Both the position numbers and the translations under genes were made by a program. From NCBI GenBank assembly GCA_030374805.1, contig JARGSG010000184.1, forward strand, positions 609,001 through 673,000: DNA of 64,000 nt, in the 5' to 3' direction. This DNA is from Gracilaria gracilis (lineage: Eukaryota > Rhodophyta > Florideophyceae > Gracilariales > Gracilariaceae). Positions 31,886 through 44,100 of this stretch are shown here, piece by piece (the stretch's first letter is position 1; each line of letters starts with the position of its first letter). The notes beneath the pieces are model-generated. The model ran no database searches and was not told the origin of the DNA. It worked only from the letters and a program-made list of their open reading frames with translations.

Positions 31886-34800
31886 ATGGCGTCCGTTTCG
31901 ACGCCCACCGCTCAGTCTGGAGAAGAAATGGAATATCTTCTTCAGCAACCATCGTCCGTAGCCTTTTCCGTTGACCACCCAAGACTCTCCAACACCAATC
32001 CGAGGTCAATTCGGATATTTCTACGTCAGTACGACCAGTATTCGAAGGAAGTCATGCAACGAGCGCTACAGCTTTCGGTCATTGACTCGACCACCACCGA
32101 GCCTGTCCGCCCGGTCAGTATTTGCTTCTGTGTAGACTCTGAATGGCTTCAGTCCTGTATTGATTTGGAATACATTCCTACGGTCAAGATGTCCGAGGAC
32201 CTTACGGATGCCAAACTTCGTAGGTATTTGGAAACCGAAGCCGAGGAGGAAAAAGACACTATGACGGTGACAGAAATTAATGCTATAATCAAACGTGAAC
32301 TTTCGATGGACATGTCTGACAGCTCCTCCCGCTCGCGAATGAAGAGGCTTTTCACGTCGTATGTGTCTACGTTGCGTAGGAATGGGCTCATTTGGGTAAT
32401 GAATGACCATCCTAAATTATCAGTCAAGCACATTGTAGCTACTATCCGTCCCAGAACATTGCAACAACGTCTCGAAACGGACCTGGAATTGGTGTATTCA
32501 CCTCTGAAGAAGGACTTCAAAGGTTTTATGAAACACGCAATGTCTGTGTCCGAAGCATTTCAGATCGTAGACAATGGTCCACCCTCTAGAACGCGAGTTT
32601 CAAAACCTCGCAAAGGAAACTTTGTAAGTTTTGCCACGAGTAGCGAGTCCCCAGCCCCCCCAAGCTCTTCAACAGAGCAGAAGCGCGCAAGCCAGAAATC
32701 CAAACGACTTCCCCCGTTCTGTCCGCACGAACCATGCCAGCGTGAAGGTGAACGGCATTGGATTGATGATTGTACGAAGGCCACCGCTGTCGAGAAGGAA
32801 GCTCTGAAAGCTCATCTTTCAGCCAAGAAGGCAGCGGATGGACCTGCGAAGAACACAAGGTCTCACAAAGCCAAATCAAAGCCAGGCAGCGTGGGACGTG
32901 TGAAACCTGCTCAGTACTCTACAGAGGCAAGCTGTTCTGTTACTGTATCCGATGGCATGACTTCCGTTGAGACATCTGGTCGCTGTGATGATGGCAGTGA
33001 CGACAGAATTGTGTCACCTACACTCGCAGAGTCAGCTGCCTTGCAAGGTATCGGGAAGATTTCCGCTATCAAGAAGGTCACGTTGGCTGTGGCACTAAGG
33101 AAGGATAATCAGGCAGAAGCAGAGAGTTTCTCTTTTTCACGCACATGGACAGTACCGCGCACCATTCTACACCTGGAATCTGGAAACTTGGCATTCATGA
33201 AGATCTCATTTTTGGTTGCTGATAACTATTTGGCTTGTGAGAATCTACTCATCGGCAGACCCGTACTGCAGCATTTGCGTGTAGACACTCATACTCTGCT
33301 GGACAGAAACCGCTTCGCGTTGAATGGGACAGACTGCTTACAAGTCGGCAACCCCACATCCACTTCGGCAGGTGGGTACGTCAGCCGTCTCATGATTGCA
33401 CTCCTAAACTGCTCTAGTACAACATCCGAGTCAACTACAACTGCGCCCGACCGTCCAAGGGTGAACTACTATGCCCAGCGACGGGTTGAAGACCCATTTC
33501 CAGACCCAGCTCTTCTTGACACAGTTGACAGTGAGCAGCATGAGAGCATCCACAAAGCAGTAGAAGACATGTTGCAAGTGGCAGTTGGAAATGGACTGGA
33601 GAAAACCAAGGCGAACCTTCTCAGCGAAATGGCACATGAACATATCAACATCTTCAGAACCTCGCTTTCCTCAGGACCACCAGCACAAGTCAAGCCACTG
33701 AAGATTGCCGGTACACCTGATGCCAAGCCAGTTCACGTCCGTCTGCGTAAGTGCTCGCAGGACCAGCGGGATTTTCTTGACAAGTTCGTTGGAAATCTTG
33801 TTCGAGCTGGTATGGTGTACCCCAATCCGTGGTCTCCATGGGCATCAGCACCACTTCTTGTCCCCAAACCTGGACCAGCTCGTTTCCGATTCACTGTAGA
33901 CTTGCGGCCCATCAACAAGTTCACAGTCCAGCATCAATTTCCAATGCCGAATATTGAACAGGAACTACTCAGGCTGGCTGGATCCAAGTTCTTCGCCACT
34001 TTTGATCTCTCTCATGGGTACTGGCAGTTCCCTTTGGATAAGGCCTCGCAGGAACTCCAGTCATTCATAACGCCTGATGGCGTCTACACACCAACCAGAG
34101 TTCTGCACGGGACAACAAACGCTACGACACATCTACAATCCATTCAGGCAGAAGTTTTCCCCAAGGAGCTCCTCCAGCAGATTCTCTATTGGCTGGATGA
34201 CATACTGCTTCACAATCGAACTGTGGAGGGACTACTGAAAGGAATTCGAAAGCTGTTCGAAACCTGTGCACGTTATTCGATCCGACTACATCCAGGCAAG
34301 AGTATCCTGTTTGCTCAAACCATTAAATGGTGTGGACGAATTGTATCCGCAGATGGAGTACGCCATGACCCTCGACAGCTTGACGGCCTCCTTTCCATGG
34401 AACCTTCAACCACTGGAGCCCATTTGCAACAGTTTGTGTGCGCCATGCAGTGGGTCAAAACCGGCATACCGAACTTCACGAATCTCATTGAGCCCCTACA
34501 CCAAATGTTGGAAAGGGTATATGCCGTAGCTGGTAAGCGCACCAAACGAGCTGTAGCGAACGTATCATTGCAGGATCTGGGATGGGATGAGAAAGAAAAC
34601 ATTGTTTTCGATCAGTGCAAGAAGGCGCTCGCTAATCTGGTTACTCTCGCTCATCGCGACGAGCGGCAGCGGCTATGCATTTACACAGACGCATCTGACA
34701 CCTCTTGGTCTGGTATCGTTACGCAAGTACCGAAAGAGGACCTCCATCTCCCTCACGCCGAGCAAAGGCACAGCCCGCTTGCATTTTGTTCCGGAAGATT

Positions 34801-36328
34801 TAACACGACTCAATTGGCTTGGTCGACTCTGGAGAAAGAGGCTTTCGCAATAATGGCTACAGTCGAGAGAATGCATTGGCTTGCTGCCACCGCCGCAGGA
34901 TTCGACCTCTTCACAGACCACAACAACCTCGTTTTCATATTCGACCCTCTCTCTCTCATCCCGGATCTCAGCCTATCCTCAACACGAAAGGTTCTTCGTT
35001 GGGCTGTGCGTCTCAGTGTATACTTGTACACATGCTTCCACATCAGTGGACTGCACAATGTGTGGGCTGACATGTTAACGCGTTGGTCTGCACCCAGAAT
35101 TGTCCGAAGGTTACTCCAGATTCCAATTCTGCCAACCACCAACACCGATGAATTCTGCTTGCCATCTGCAGAAGAAGTAGCACTGGAACAAGACCAACAC
35201 TCCAACGTTCGCCCATTAGATCTACAATGTCTTAATGGAATCTGGAGAACCTCTTTAGAAGCCATTTGGATCCCGGAAAAGTCTGAGAACCTTCAGCTGA
35301 GACTCTGCATCATTGCCCACACTGGTCCCGCCGGCCATCGTGGTAGGCAAACTACATCAAATGCTCTGAGCAAGAACTATCATTGGACAACACTGTCGAA
35401 AGACATTCAGGATTTTGTAGATGCCTGCATCCACTGTATTTCGACCACTGGAGGTGAGAAAGTTCCAAGGTCCTTTGGTCCGGCACTCCATGGGTCAAAG
35501 CCAAACGACCTTCTCCAGTTTGACTACATTGAAATTGGACCAAGTCATCTAGGGTCTAAATACATCCTGATGCTTCGAGATGATCATTCTGACTACAAGT
35601 GGTTCTTTCCTACCTCAGGAACGACATCGGACAACGCAGCGCTTTCTATCGTAGACTGGTGCGCTGCCTTTAATGTTCCGCAGGGCTTGATGTCCGATGG
35701 TCCAACGCACTTCAAGAACGAGACCATCAGGAAAATTACGAAGTATCTTCGCGTACTGCATCATTTCACGCTCCCCTACACACCATGGAGCAATGGGGCA
35801 ATGTAAAGACTTGGCAAAGAACTCATCCGAACACTTCGGACGTTGACATCCGAGTATCAAATGGATTTCAAAGAATGGCCCGATCTCATTCCAATCATCC
35901 AGAGCATCCTGAACAACACCCCGTCTCCTCACCGCAGCAACACTGCACCAATCACCGCATTCATGGGTCTCAAACCTACTCCCCCTATCTCTACCTTCCT
36001 GCGCACATCTACCGCGAAGCCTGTTAACATTCGCGCAGCCTGATTAAAGCGCTGTACCAACATGGACGCTCTGCAAAAGTTGATGTCTGAGTTACAACCT
36101 TTAGTGCACAATGCGCTACAGAACAACAGACAGAAGTCGAGAGAAAGGGCTTCCAAGGGCAAACTAGCAAATTTTGAGAAAGGGGATTTTGTATTGGTGG
36201 CAAGAGATGATTTCACGGCCGGTGAGAAGCTCGCGTTTCGTTGGAGAGGACCACGCCGAATTGTTAAGATACTTTCGGACTACGATTATCAAGTCGAAGA
36301 TCTCAGGAACGGATCGCTCAAGGTATAA
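31886..36328 (+). pseudogene. Element C gag-pol
   Basis: A 1306-codon frame from ATG 31886 to TAA 35804-35806, continuing in frame past that stop and a TGA (36041-36043) to TAA 36326-36328. Gag: helical N-terminus, then a spaced knuckle CPHEPC-x6-H-x4-C (about residues 280-300). Protease: the active site reads D368-D369-G370 where D-S/T-G is usual, with LLIGRPVL later. RT: RFRFTVDLRPIN, FDLSHGYWQF and catalytic YWLDDILL (about residue 770), a Trp variant of YxDD. RNase H: YTDASDTSWSG. Integrase: HTGPAGH...CIHC zinc finger, Asp in QFDYIEIG and Asp in MSDGPTHF. The TAA 35804 stands exactly where the catalytic Glu codon is expected, after PWSNGAM. The C-terminal part (36062-36325) is the integrase SH3-like region. 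Confidence 0.9.
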
Positions 36329-36624
36329 AAGATGAGTGACACGTGCAGGAAACCAGCGCAGAGAGCGCCGGAGTTGCTCAGCTGTTTTTATGGTTATAGG
36401 CCCAGATACAGGGGTTGTGGGTTCAAGTCCCGCCTGGTTCTCGAAAATACACCTGTACGCTACCGCTGTAAGCGCGATGCACTGTAAGAGATATTCCGCC
36501 CAAGCTGTTTCGGGAAGCTAGAGATGGGTCGCCGTCCTCAAGGAAAGAGGAGGAGTATAAAAGATGAGTGACACGTGCAGGAAACCAGCGCAGAGAGAGC
36601 CGGAGTTGCTCAGCTGTTTTTATG
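36323..36624 (+). repeat. tRNA-like (SINE-type) insertion with 70-bp direct repeats
   Basis: Two 70-bp direct repeats (36323-36392 and 36555-36624, one mismatch) flank 162 bp. Together they form a 232-bp unit present about 1.3 times. Each repeat holds an A-box-like GTTGCTCAGCTG (36373-36384). The intervening sequence holds a B-box-like GGTTCAAGTCC (36420-36430) at tRNA-like spacing, followed by CGCCTGGTTCTCGA. The segment interrupts pol between the integrase C-terminal region and the chromodomain, where a related position in element D is continuous. Confidence 0.6.
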
Positions 36625-36928
36625 CAAGGACATACATGGCTCTCGGGTGAAGTTCTACCATGACGAATCCTTGAACAAAGAGGCCATTTTGTCCCACGTT
36701 CTTTCATCTGAGACCGGTATGCCCGTAGGACGTTTACTCAAGTTGGTGGAAAGCGAGGAAGGCCTATTGGTTCATGTTTGCTGGAAAGGTCTTGATCAGG
36801 CAGAGGACACTTTGGAGCCTCTCAAACAGATCTACAAGGACGTTCCAGTTATGCTGCAAAAACTACTTCGTCGCAAAACCACATCCCCCGATCTGGCTAA
36901 GAAAGCAAAAGCTGCGCTTGGCCTTTAA
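36575..36928 (+). pseudogene. Chromodomain tail of element C
   Basis: After the insertion the frame resumes with HGSRVKFYHD (compare HGRRLKFFRN in element D). It runs into a chromodomain, MPVGRLLKLVESEEGLLVHV followed by CWKGLDQAEDTLEPL, and ends at TAA 36926-36928, 10 bp before the 3' LTR. The GGAGGGAAG at 36930-36938 is a plausible polypurine tract. Confidence 0.75.
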
Positions 36929-36938
36929 AGGAGGGAAG

Positions 36939-37202
36939 TGTAGTGGATGAAGGCATCCACTTCGGCACTGAAGTAGATATAGACATCCACTTCAGCACCA
37001 TAGCTCCACCAAGGATTGCTGCACCCACGCTCGGGTGGCATTACCTCCTACATAGTTAGTGTACCGTAGTAGTTTTCTGAAGCAGAAAACATCGGCAGTG
37101 GTGTACTTAAGACACCACATCTCTACCTCTTCAGTAAAATCAGAGGCATCGAACCTCAACACTCAGCACCCCTCTTGCGCATTGCAACCACACAAGCGCA
37201 CA
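36939..37202 (+). repeat. 3' LTR of element C
   Basis: 264 bp, identical by eye to the 5' LTR, followed by GGTAT. Confidence 0.95.
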
Positions 37203-37900
37203 GGTATTCACTTCGAAATCTCACGCTTGACAGCATCTGGTATGACGATTCTGAAGGGTCGGATGGGCGAATCACCATCTCAGACTTTCGAAATGTGGCA
37301 TTTGTGTACGACGAGGAGGATCACCGGATGCGGGGCGCAGTCGGGGATGTACGGTATCATGCTCCAGAAATACTGAAAGGTAGGAGCTACACTGCTGCAG
37401 TGGATATGTTTTCGCTCGGAGCGTGCGTCTATCAAATGCTTTGTGGCTCGTTACCGTTCACAAGCGACGAAGAGCGAAAGTCACAAGTGATTGAGGACCG
37501 GGAACAGAAGCTTAAGTTTGGAGAAAGTGAATGGACGAACATCTCACGTGGGGCGAAGCACTTTGTGAGCTCACTACTCCGGGCTTGTGGGATAGCTCGA
37601 ATGAAAGCGTGCGACGCAGAGGCGCACCCATGGCTGGAGATGGTTATCCCCAAAACAGGGAAAGGATCCGAAGCAGCGGTAGAGAACATGACGCCAGTGG
37701 GAGGCAAGAAAGCTGAATCGGGAAAGTCGCCCAGACGCATGGTGAAGGTGTCGCGCGTGTATGATTTCACCTTTCTCCTGAAACGAGATGAGAACAAGTT
37801 TTCTCCTTTCATGCGACGGTTTTTAAGGCCTCTGTCAAGGAAAATGCCACTGAGCGTGAGGTCAGCTGTGCGCAAGGTTGCGAGGATTATGAAGCATTGA
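37203..37900 (+). pseudogene. PH-domain pseudokinase, 3' half
   Basis: Continues the kinase C-lobe to TGA 37898-37900. The catalytic loop is YSLRNLTLDSIWY, where HRDLKPxN is expected: Asp is Asn, Lys is Thr and Asn is Ser. The DFG position reads SDFRNVAF. The rest of the fold is well kept: GDVRYHAPEIL (APE), AVDMFSLGACVYQMLCGSLP (subdomain IX) and a terminal RMKACDAEAHPWLEM. With the VAIK loss upstream, the protein could not have been a normal kinase even before the stop and insertion, so it was a pseudokinase. A basic tail follows (about 80 residues, RRMVKV, RPLSRKMP). Confidence 0.82.
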
Positions 37901-38720
37901 TGGCATGATACTGATGTTGATGTGGCAATAGGCGTCCCATGGTCAATGAAGGTAGATGCGTGAGGAAAACTACGAAGAACCGTTTGACCATCCAAGTTCA
38001 GCTCATTCCTATTAAAAGGTACACTTCGCGAGGTGCATGAGAAGTCTGTGCGCGAGCTCACTCACAAGCACTTTTGAACACTTCTGGGGTATATGTGATC
38101 CGCCTTCACGTGGTGCACCTGTCTTCCCTTTGTTCTACGGAAGCGAAACGCATCAGCAATCGAGTCTCCAAAGGAGGCCAACATACTTCAGATTAGGAAC
38201 ACTTCTGTGTGCTAGCGTAGCCATCTCAGTTCGGCATTGTTGCCACTGGTCGCACGGTATCGATCTAACGCCATTCTTACCTCAATCGTACGATTTCAAG
38301 CTGTTCAATGGAAAGCCAAGCAGCGTCAGGAAGAACCACCTGGGAGCGCATCCAGCACGGCTGCGAGCGATCAGTTCCGTCATTTTGAAACTCATCTGTA
38401 ACCTCTTTGGCAGGTACATGTAGTGTACTAAAGTAACCTTTCTCAACACTGCAGTATCGCCGCGCGAGCAAACTGTACTCAATCACAATCGATTGTTTTT
38501 AAAACAAGTAAACACGTACAAAACCCAATATGTACTAACTTACACTGCCACGGCTAGGCTCACAACGCATATGCATATAACCCAATGAATACTCGCGTCT
38601 TCCAATTCAACATCTTCGTTGTTCTCATAGAGCACTGTCTGGTGCGCATAAAAACCACCGGAGCACTCACGACAATCACTACGTTCCCACTCTACCATTG
38701 TCGTTCATCGTGGTCTCCTG
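37901..38720. other. Intergenic stretch after the pseudokinase
   Basis: No coding sequence, RNA gene or repeat recognised. Minus-strand open frames here are shadows of the kinase 3' end. Confidence 0.4.
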
Positions 38721-40282
38721 TTGCTGACTAAGATATCAATCAATACCGGACGGCATAGGATGATGCGATTGACTCTGAGAATGGTACCCACCAACGCTGG
38801 TATCTTTGAAGAAGACACGTTTTCGTTGCTTGATGTGGGTAAACCACACGTCTCAGTTGCGAAAGGAATTTTGACGCGTTTCCACATCCAAATCGCGAAC
38901 TGCCTTGTTAAGAAGCCATACGGACAAATTGATATGGATGGATCTACGAAAAATGTCAAGAAGCCCGAAACATTCACCTCTGAGGGTTTCAATGAAATGA
39001 AGAACACTTGTGATAAATCTCAGCGAAATGAAACCCGCCTGGTTGAAGTGTTCGAAAAGCGAGCAGACTTGTCATGTGAAGACCCCACTAATATCGAGCA
39101 TGCAACAGAGGATAAGTGTTTATACGTTGAAACACTGCCTGAAAGACATCCTCCTGCCGGCAGCTCTTCAACGAAACACATTTTCTTGCAGCCGCCATTC
39201 CAAAATCAAAGGTCACGACTGGAACTTGATTCGGTCGAACAGCCCTTCGACGGCAATTCTGAGCTTTGCAAACGCATACGCAATGATGATATCAATTGCG
39301 CTGAACGCTGCACGTACTTGAAGAGAAATACAGATGCTCTTGGGTCATGCCAAGGCATTACAGTTCCTTCTTTCGTTGGACCGTCGGAGAGCAATGAGGT
39401 TCCCTGCACTATGGAGCGTTCCGTGGAACCACATTATAGGAATGGAATTGTTTCCTACGAGTGTTCTGCACCCAGTGGTACCGCCATTGATAGCTCCAAT
39501 CATCAACTAATCAATGAAGCAACGGAGAGCTGCATTGTGTCGAACTCTGTGGTTCAGGGAGCACACAGGTTGGAAAACGGGAAAGCGCAATTGGAGCTAC
39601 AATCTGTTGTGAACTACAACATGGAGAGCCCCAGGGTTGATAGCTCTTACATTGAACTCTCCATCGAAGTAAACGAGTCACAGAACGGTCAGGATCCCCA
39701 GAACAATAACTGCCGCAACAATGCTTGTTCTGCGGCAAGAATGGTCACATGCAACGGAATTGCTGGTGCTTAAAGGATGAAGAATCTGAGGACAAAAACC
39801 CAGAAATGGAGAGCCCCATGGCTAAAAATCCCTCTTTTGGCCTCTCCGGTGAAGCAAACGAGACGCAGAACCACCAAAATCGTAAGAAAATGTACATTAA
39901 CGGAAGGTGCTTCCACTGCGGCAACTGGGGTCACATGCAACGAGATAGCAAGTACTGAAAAGTTGATAAAGGCAGCATCGTCAAGTGCCTTCAATGCCGG
40001 AAATGGGGTCACGTTCGAAGAGATTGCTGGTTCTTGAAATTGACAAATACACCCCGAGTCCTGCAAGGACTGAATGACAGAACCGTGAAACCAGGGATAT
40101 CAGGGTCAAGGAAAGAGCATCACTTGAGTGTTATACTCTATTTGAATTTTGATGAGGTGTTCCACCCGGGGTACTCATGTGATGAATGGAAATCAAACCT
40201 ACATCGGTCCTCTCTACTTGAGAGTACAAAAAGCTTTGTTGCGAATCGTTATAGACAAGAGACGTTGTTCAACACACAGTAA
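38721..40282 (+). pseudogene. Zinc-knuckle protein gene, frameshifted
   Basis: A 350-codon frame (38721-39773; the first plausible ATG is among MLTKISI and nearby Met codons) is hydrophilic and unrecognised. Near 39719 the sense passes to another frame, with CLFCGKNGHMQRNC (a perfect CX2CX4HX4C knuckle), an Asn/Glu-rich linker, and CFHCGNWGHMQRDS, where the last Cys is Ser and TGA follows at once (39956-39958). The same frame continues beyond with a third knuckle, CLQCRKWGHVRRDC, and stops at TAA 40280-40282. Three knuckles in one array suggest a nucleic-acid-binding protein. The frameshift, the lost Cys and the stop indicate decay. Confidence 0.65.
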
Positions 40283-40790
40283 ATTAAGAACTTCCACTTC
40301 AGTTTGTAGTCTTCGAGTGCTTGCCGACCTCTATATTATCACTGTGATAGGGGTGGGAAGACTACATCATCCGGCAGTCTACGAGAAGAAACGGAGACAG
40401 CGAGACAGTGTCGTCGACCTTTCCGCATTTCCATAAAAATACCATTCTTGTACCTCCAATTTTCCATTGAAGATGTTCTGTGGAGGTGTATGAGAATTCC
40501 ATGGGAAGGTGATGAGTCTCCAATTTCGTGATAGTTTTCGACGACTTTTGAAACTGGGACCTACAAATATGTTTTCTTCAATTGCAACTTGTAGTAAGCG
40601 ATTGGGTCACGTCTCTGACCGGCAACTTCTGCTTATATATTTCCCCCTCAACTCTACGCCAGTGAATGTGATCTATGCAAGCTGCGCGGTACGCAAAAGC
40701 GAGCTCAAACAGGAAGTGTCTCAAACAGGAAGTCTCAAGAGTATTCAACACTACAGACAAAAAAAAATTATCAAGAAGCGATCCTCATTA
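40283..40790. other. Intergenic stretch before element D
   Basis: No convincing gene. It ends with CAAAT (40791-40795), the left target duplication of element D. Confidence 0.4.
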
Positions 40791-40795
40791 CAAAT

Positions 40796-41145
40796 TGTTG
40801 TCGAGTGTCGTCACCACGTCGCAGCGCGCTCGCGAAGGCGTGAAAATGCAAGGAGGGCAGACCCGCTGGATCGATGATGATCCCTTCTGGGTTGTCTTCT
40901 CACAGGGTGAGAGACATTTATATTTGCCCCCTGTCGACCCAGTTGTCCGCTAAGTCGACAGGCGTAGGGAGGTAGCCATATGAACTTGCGCGAGTCTTGT
41001 ACACGCAAAACATTCTACCGTAAGACTATCAATATCAAATAGATATATCAGTTACTTCTTCGCATAGGAAACCGCACAGTAAAGCTGCGCGTGTATCCAC
41101 GCATATGCGTACGAAACGTAATGTCGCTGCCGACATCATACAACA
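40796..41145 (-). repeat. 3' LTR of element D
   Basis: 350 bp, identical by eye to 45846-46195. The minus-strand sequence just before it (TACGGGGCGC) is the nearest purine-rich candidate for a polypurine tract. Confidence 0.95.
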
Positions 41146-41185
41146 GCGCCCCGTAGTATTCTAAGTGGAAACTGTAGAAAATTAC

Positions 41186-44100
41186 TCACAGGGATGCGGC
41201 GACAGTGCGTTGACGCTGTGTGCCAGTTTCCTTAACTTCTTCGAGATACTCTGCAACCAGCTTCGGGACATCGTGGCGCAGGGAATCAAGACTAACCCAA
41301 TCGGTCTCTTCGTCCGAAAACCCACGCCACTTGACCAACAACTCAACCGACTCCTTTTTGCGTTGGATATCTTCAAACTGATCAATGACCAAGAGTTCCC
41401 CTTCTTGGTAGGACAGGTAGTTTCGTAGTTCTTCCGTCACTTCGAAGTCCTTGTTGCGAAAGAACTTTAACCTCCGTCCATGAACCTCCTGCTTCATGCC
41501 ATCAAGGAGATTTTCCACAACAAATATGTACTCAGAACGACACTCCAAAACTCGATATGGACCCATCCATTTAAGAGAGGGCTTGCGTGTGCGCTCACGT
41601 TTGAGTATCCCTCGAAGCACAAAGTCACCAACCGTAAAATTGATTGGACGTACATTTGTCTTGCGATTATGAGACGCCACTGCTTGCTTGCGCTTCTTTG
41701 AGGAACGAACCGCCACGTCCTTGTGCATTTCCTCCAGAGCGCATTGAGCGGTCTTGATGTTGTTCAATTGTGTGGCTCGAATTGTAGCCAAATCGAAAAC
41801 CTTCGTCGTTCTTCCAATTCTGCGCGTGATGGTGACCAGCGGTGTATCCTGTGGATGACCTGTAAACACAGTAAGAGGACAACGATTTCCCAAGCGCTCT
41901 AAAAGAGTATTGTTCAGAACGGACTGAACCACTGGCATGAGGCTCGGCCAGCAATTTTGCGGCAGTTGATACTCCGACAGTAGAGCCCTCACGGCCCGTA
42001 AAAGTTCACGACACACCACTTCAACTGTACCATTTGACCATGGGCAGTACGCTAAAGTGAAATGATGAGCAGACTTGGTTTTCTCGCGAATTAGGCGGAC
42101 GAGTTCATTCTTGAAATGAGAACCGCGGCCAGAGACCCACTGTCGAACTACACCGAAAGATGCAAACCATTTGATAAGCCATTCGGCCACTACTTCAGCT
42201 GTAGTTTCGGTTGTAGGAACCAACCAGACGTATCCACTGTGGTCATCTTTGAGAACAAGGACGTATAGGAGATTGTTCTCTGCCAGTGACATGTAGCAGA
42301 AATCGAAGTGTAACAGCTCGTTGGGCTGGTCGGCATGCAAGGCATGACCAAGAGGCCGAGCAATCGTTCTGGCTGGTTCTGTGCAGAGACAGTGGAGACA
42401 AGTGGCAACAAAAGACTTCAAATCAGCATCCATATCCTTCCAGTAAAAATAGGCTTTGGTCGTGTTGATCGTTACTCTAGAGCTCCTGTGGCCTCCATGA
42501 CCGGTGTGAGCGGCTATTGCCACTCTCAATTTCATCAATGTCTGATCGGATGGAATCCACAAAACTCCATGTAGGTTTCGAATGCCATTCGTAGTGCTTA
42601 CGAAAGACTTGGGCGGTGATTCCTGAGTTGCATTCTGTACCGCTTTGATTTGTTCGAGAGTAGGCCAGTCTAGCCTGGCATCTGAGCCAGGGTCGACTGG
42701 TGCGACCATCAGCGCGTGTGCGCGGAGAAGCGAGGCTGCTTTGACCTTCCGTACGGGGTACACGGCCCAACGAGTGAGCATATCGGCCCATACGTTCTGC
42801 TCACCAGGTAGGTGTTCTATGACATACCTGAACGCACTGATTTTCAGCGCCCATCTCATCAACTTGCTTGCTGTATGCTTTGAGATACCGGGATTCCGTC
42901 CGTAAGGGTCATACAAGTATACCAGATTTGCGTGGTCTGTGAATATGTTCACCTCGCGTCCGTACACGAGATAATCTAGTCGACACATTGCTTCCACAAT
43001 AGCGAAACCCTCCTTCTCAGGTACTGACCAATTGGCTGTTGATCCTGAGAAACTGCCGGAGAGGAAACAGAGAGGCTCGTGTCTCTGCTCAGCGAGAGGT
43101 TTGCTTCGGTCCTCTGCTGGTACCTGGGTTAGAACACCTGCCCAGTGCGTGTCAGACGCATCCGTAAAGAGGCAGAGATGGTGATCGCTCTTGGGGTGAG
43201 CAAGTTTGACCGATGCAACCAGTTGTTGCTTGATGTCCGCGAAAGCGGAAGCATGCTCTGCGCCCCATGAGTTGCAGAGGGATAAGTTTCGAAGAGCTGA
43301 TTTGGTTCGTTTGCCGACTTTTGTGTAGCAGTCTTCGAGTAAGCGGTGAAGGGAAGCAATTCGTTTGGAGTATTCCGGTATACTGTTTCTCATCCAATTG
43401 GTAGCGCAAACGAATTGTTGCAGCTCGTTTGCCATTGTTGGTGTTCTCATAGATACGAGTGACTGATAGTGGCGAGGATGGTACTGTACTCCTTCCGAAG
43501 TAATGTTCCGTCCGCAGAAATGGACTTGGTGTGTAAACAGAGTTGTCTTCTCTGCGTGTACTTTGAGTCCGATCTCCTGACAGACGCATAGGAATGATTC
43601 GATGTTGTCCAATAGCTCTTGCTCAGTTGTGGCGTACAACAGGAAATCATCAATCCATTGCAGTAGCTTCTCGACTCGTCCGTCGAATCGGTGTGCGAGA
43701 ACTGCCTGAAAGTGATTTCCGGAGTCACTACCGCCTTGGAGGAGGCGTTTTGAGGAGTAGACCCCGAGAGGTGTCTGTATGGACATCATTTCCTGCGATT
43801 CTGCTGAGAGTGGAACTTGCCAGTATCCGTGTGCCAAATCAACTTTCGCGAAGCAAGTGCTTCCTGCAACGTCTGGGAACTTGGATTCTAAGTGCGGCAT
43901 GGCTGATTGGACTGGCACAGTTCGGGCATTGGGTCCTCTCAGGTCTACGGTGAAACGGAGCTTTGTAGAACCTGGCTTCGGCACGGCGAGGGCCGGTGAA
44001 GCCCACCGCGCAGATGGATTCTTGTAGATGGCGCCTACAGCTTCAAGTTCTCTGATGGTTTGGACGATGAAGTCCCTTTGTTGTGGGGCGTAGCGTCTCT

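Larger units (their letters stand above)
31570..37202 (+). mobile_element. Ty3/gypsy element C, recent but defective
   Basis: A 5633-bp retrotransposon with two 264-bp LTRs that look identical, TG...CA ends and a GGTAT target duplication (31565-31569 and 37203-37207). It lies inside a pseudokinase gene, which reads through in frame across the junction when the element and one duplication are removed. Pol has nonsense codons in and after integrase and a tRNA-like insertion before the chromodomain. Confidence 0.95.

Noticed and set aside
744..37900. Reassigned stop codons (alternative genetic code)
   Set aside because: In-frame TAA, TAG and TGA occur in the SEC16 relic, the kinase and element C, which raised the idea. 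But the Harbinger ORF, element D gag-pol and the coiled-coil gene are long and stop-free and end in TAG or TGA, the stops replace different residues (Glu, Lys, Gln, His), and frameshifts accompany them. Ordinary decay is the simpler reading.
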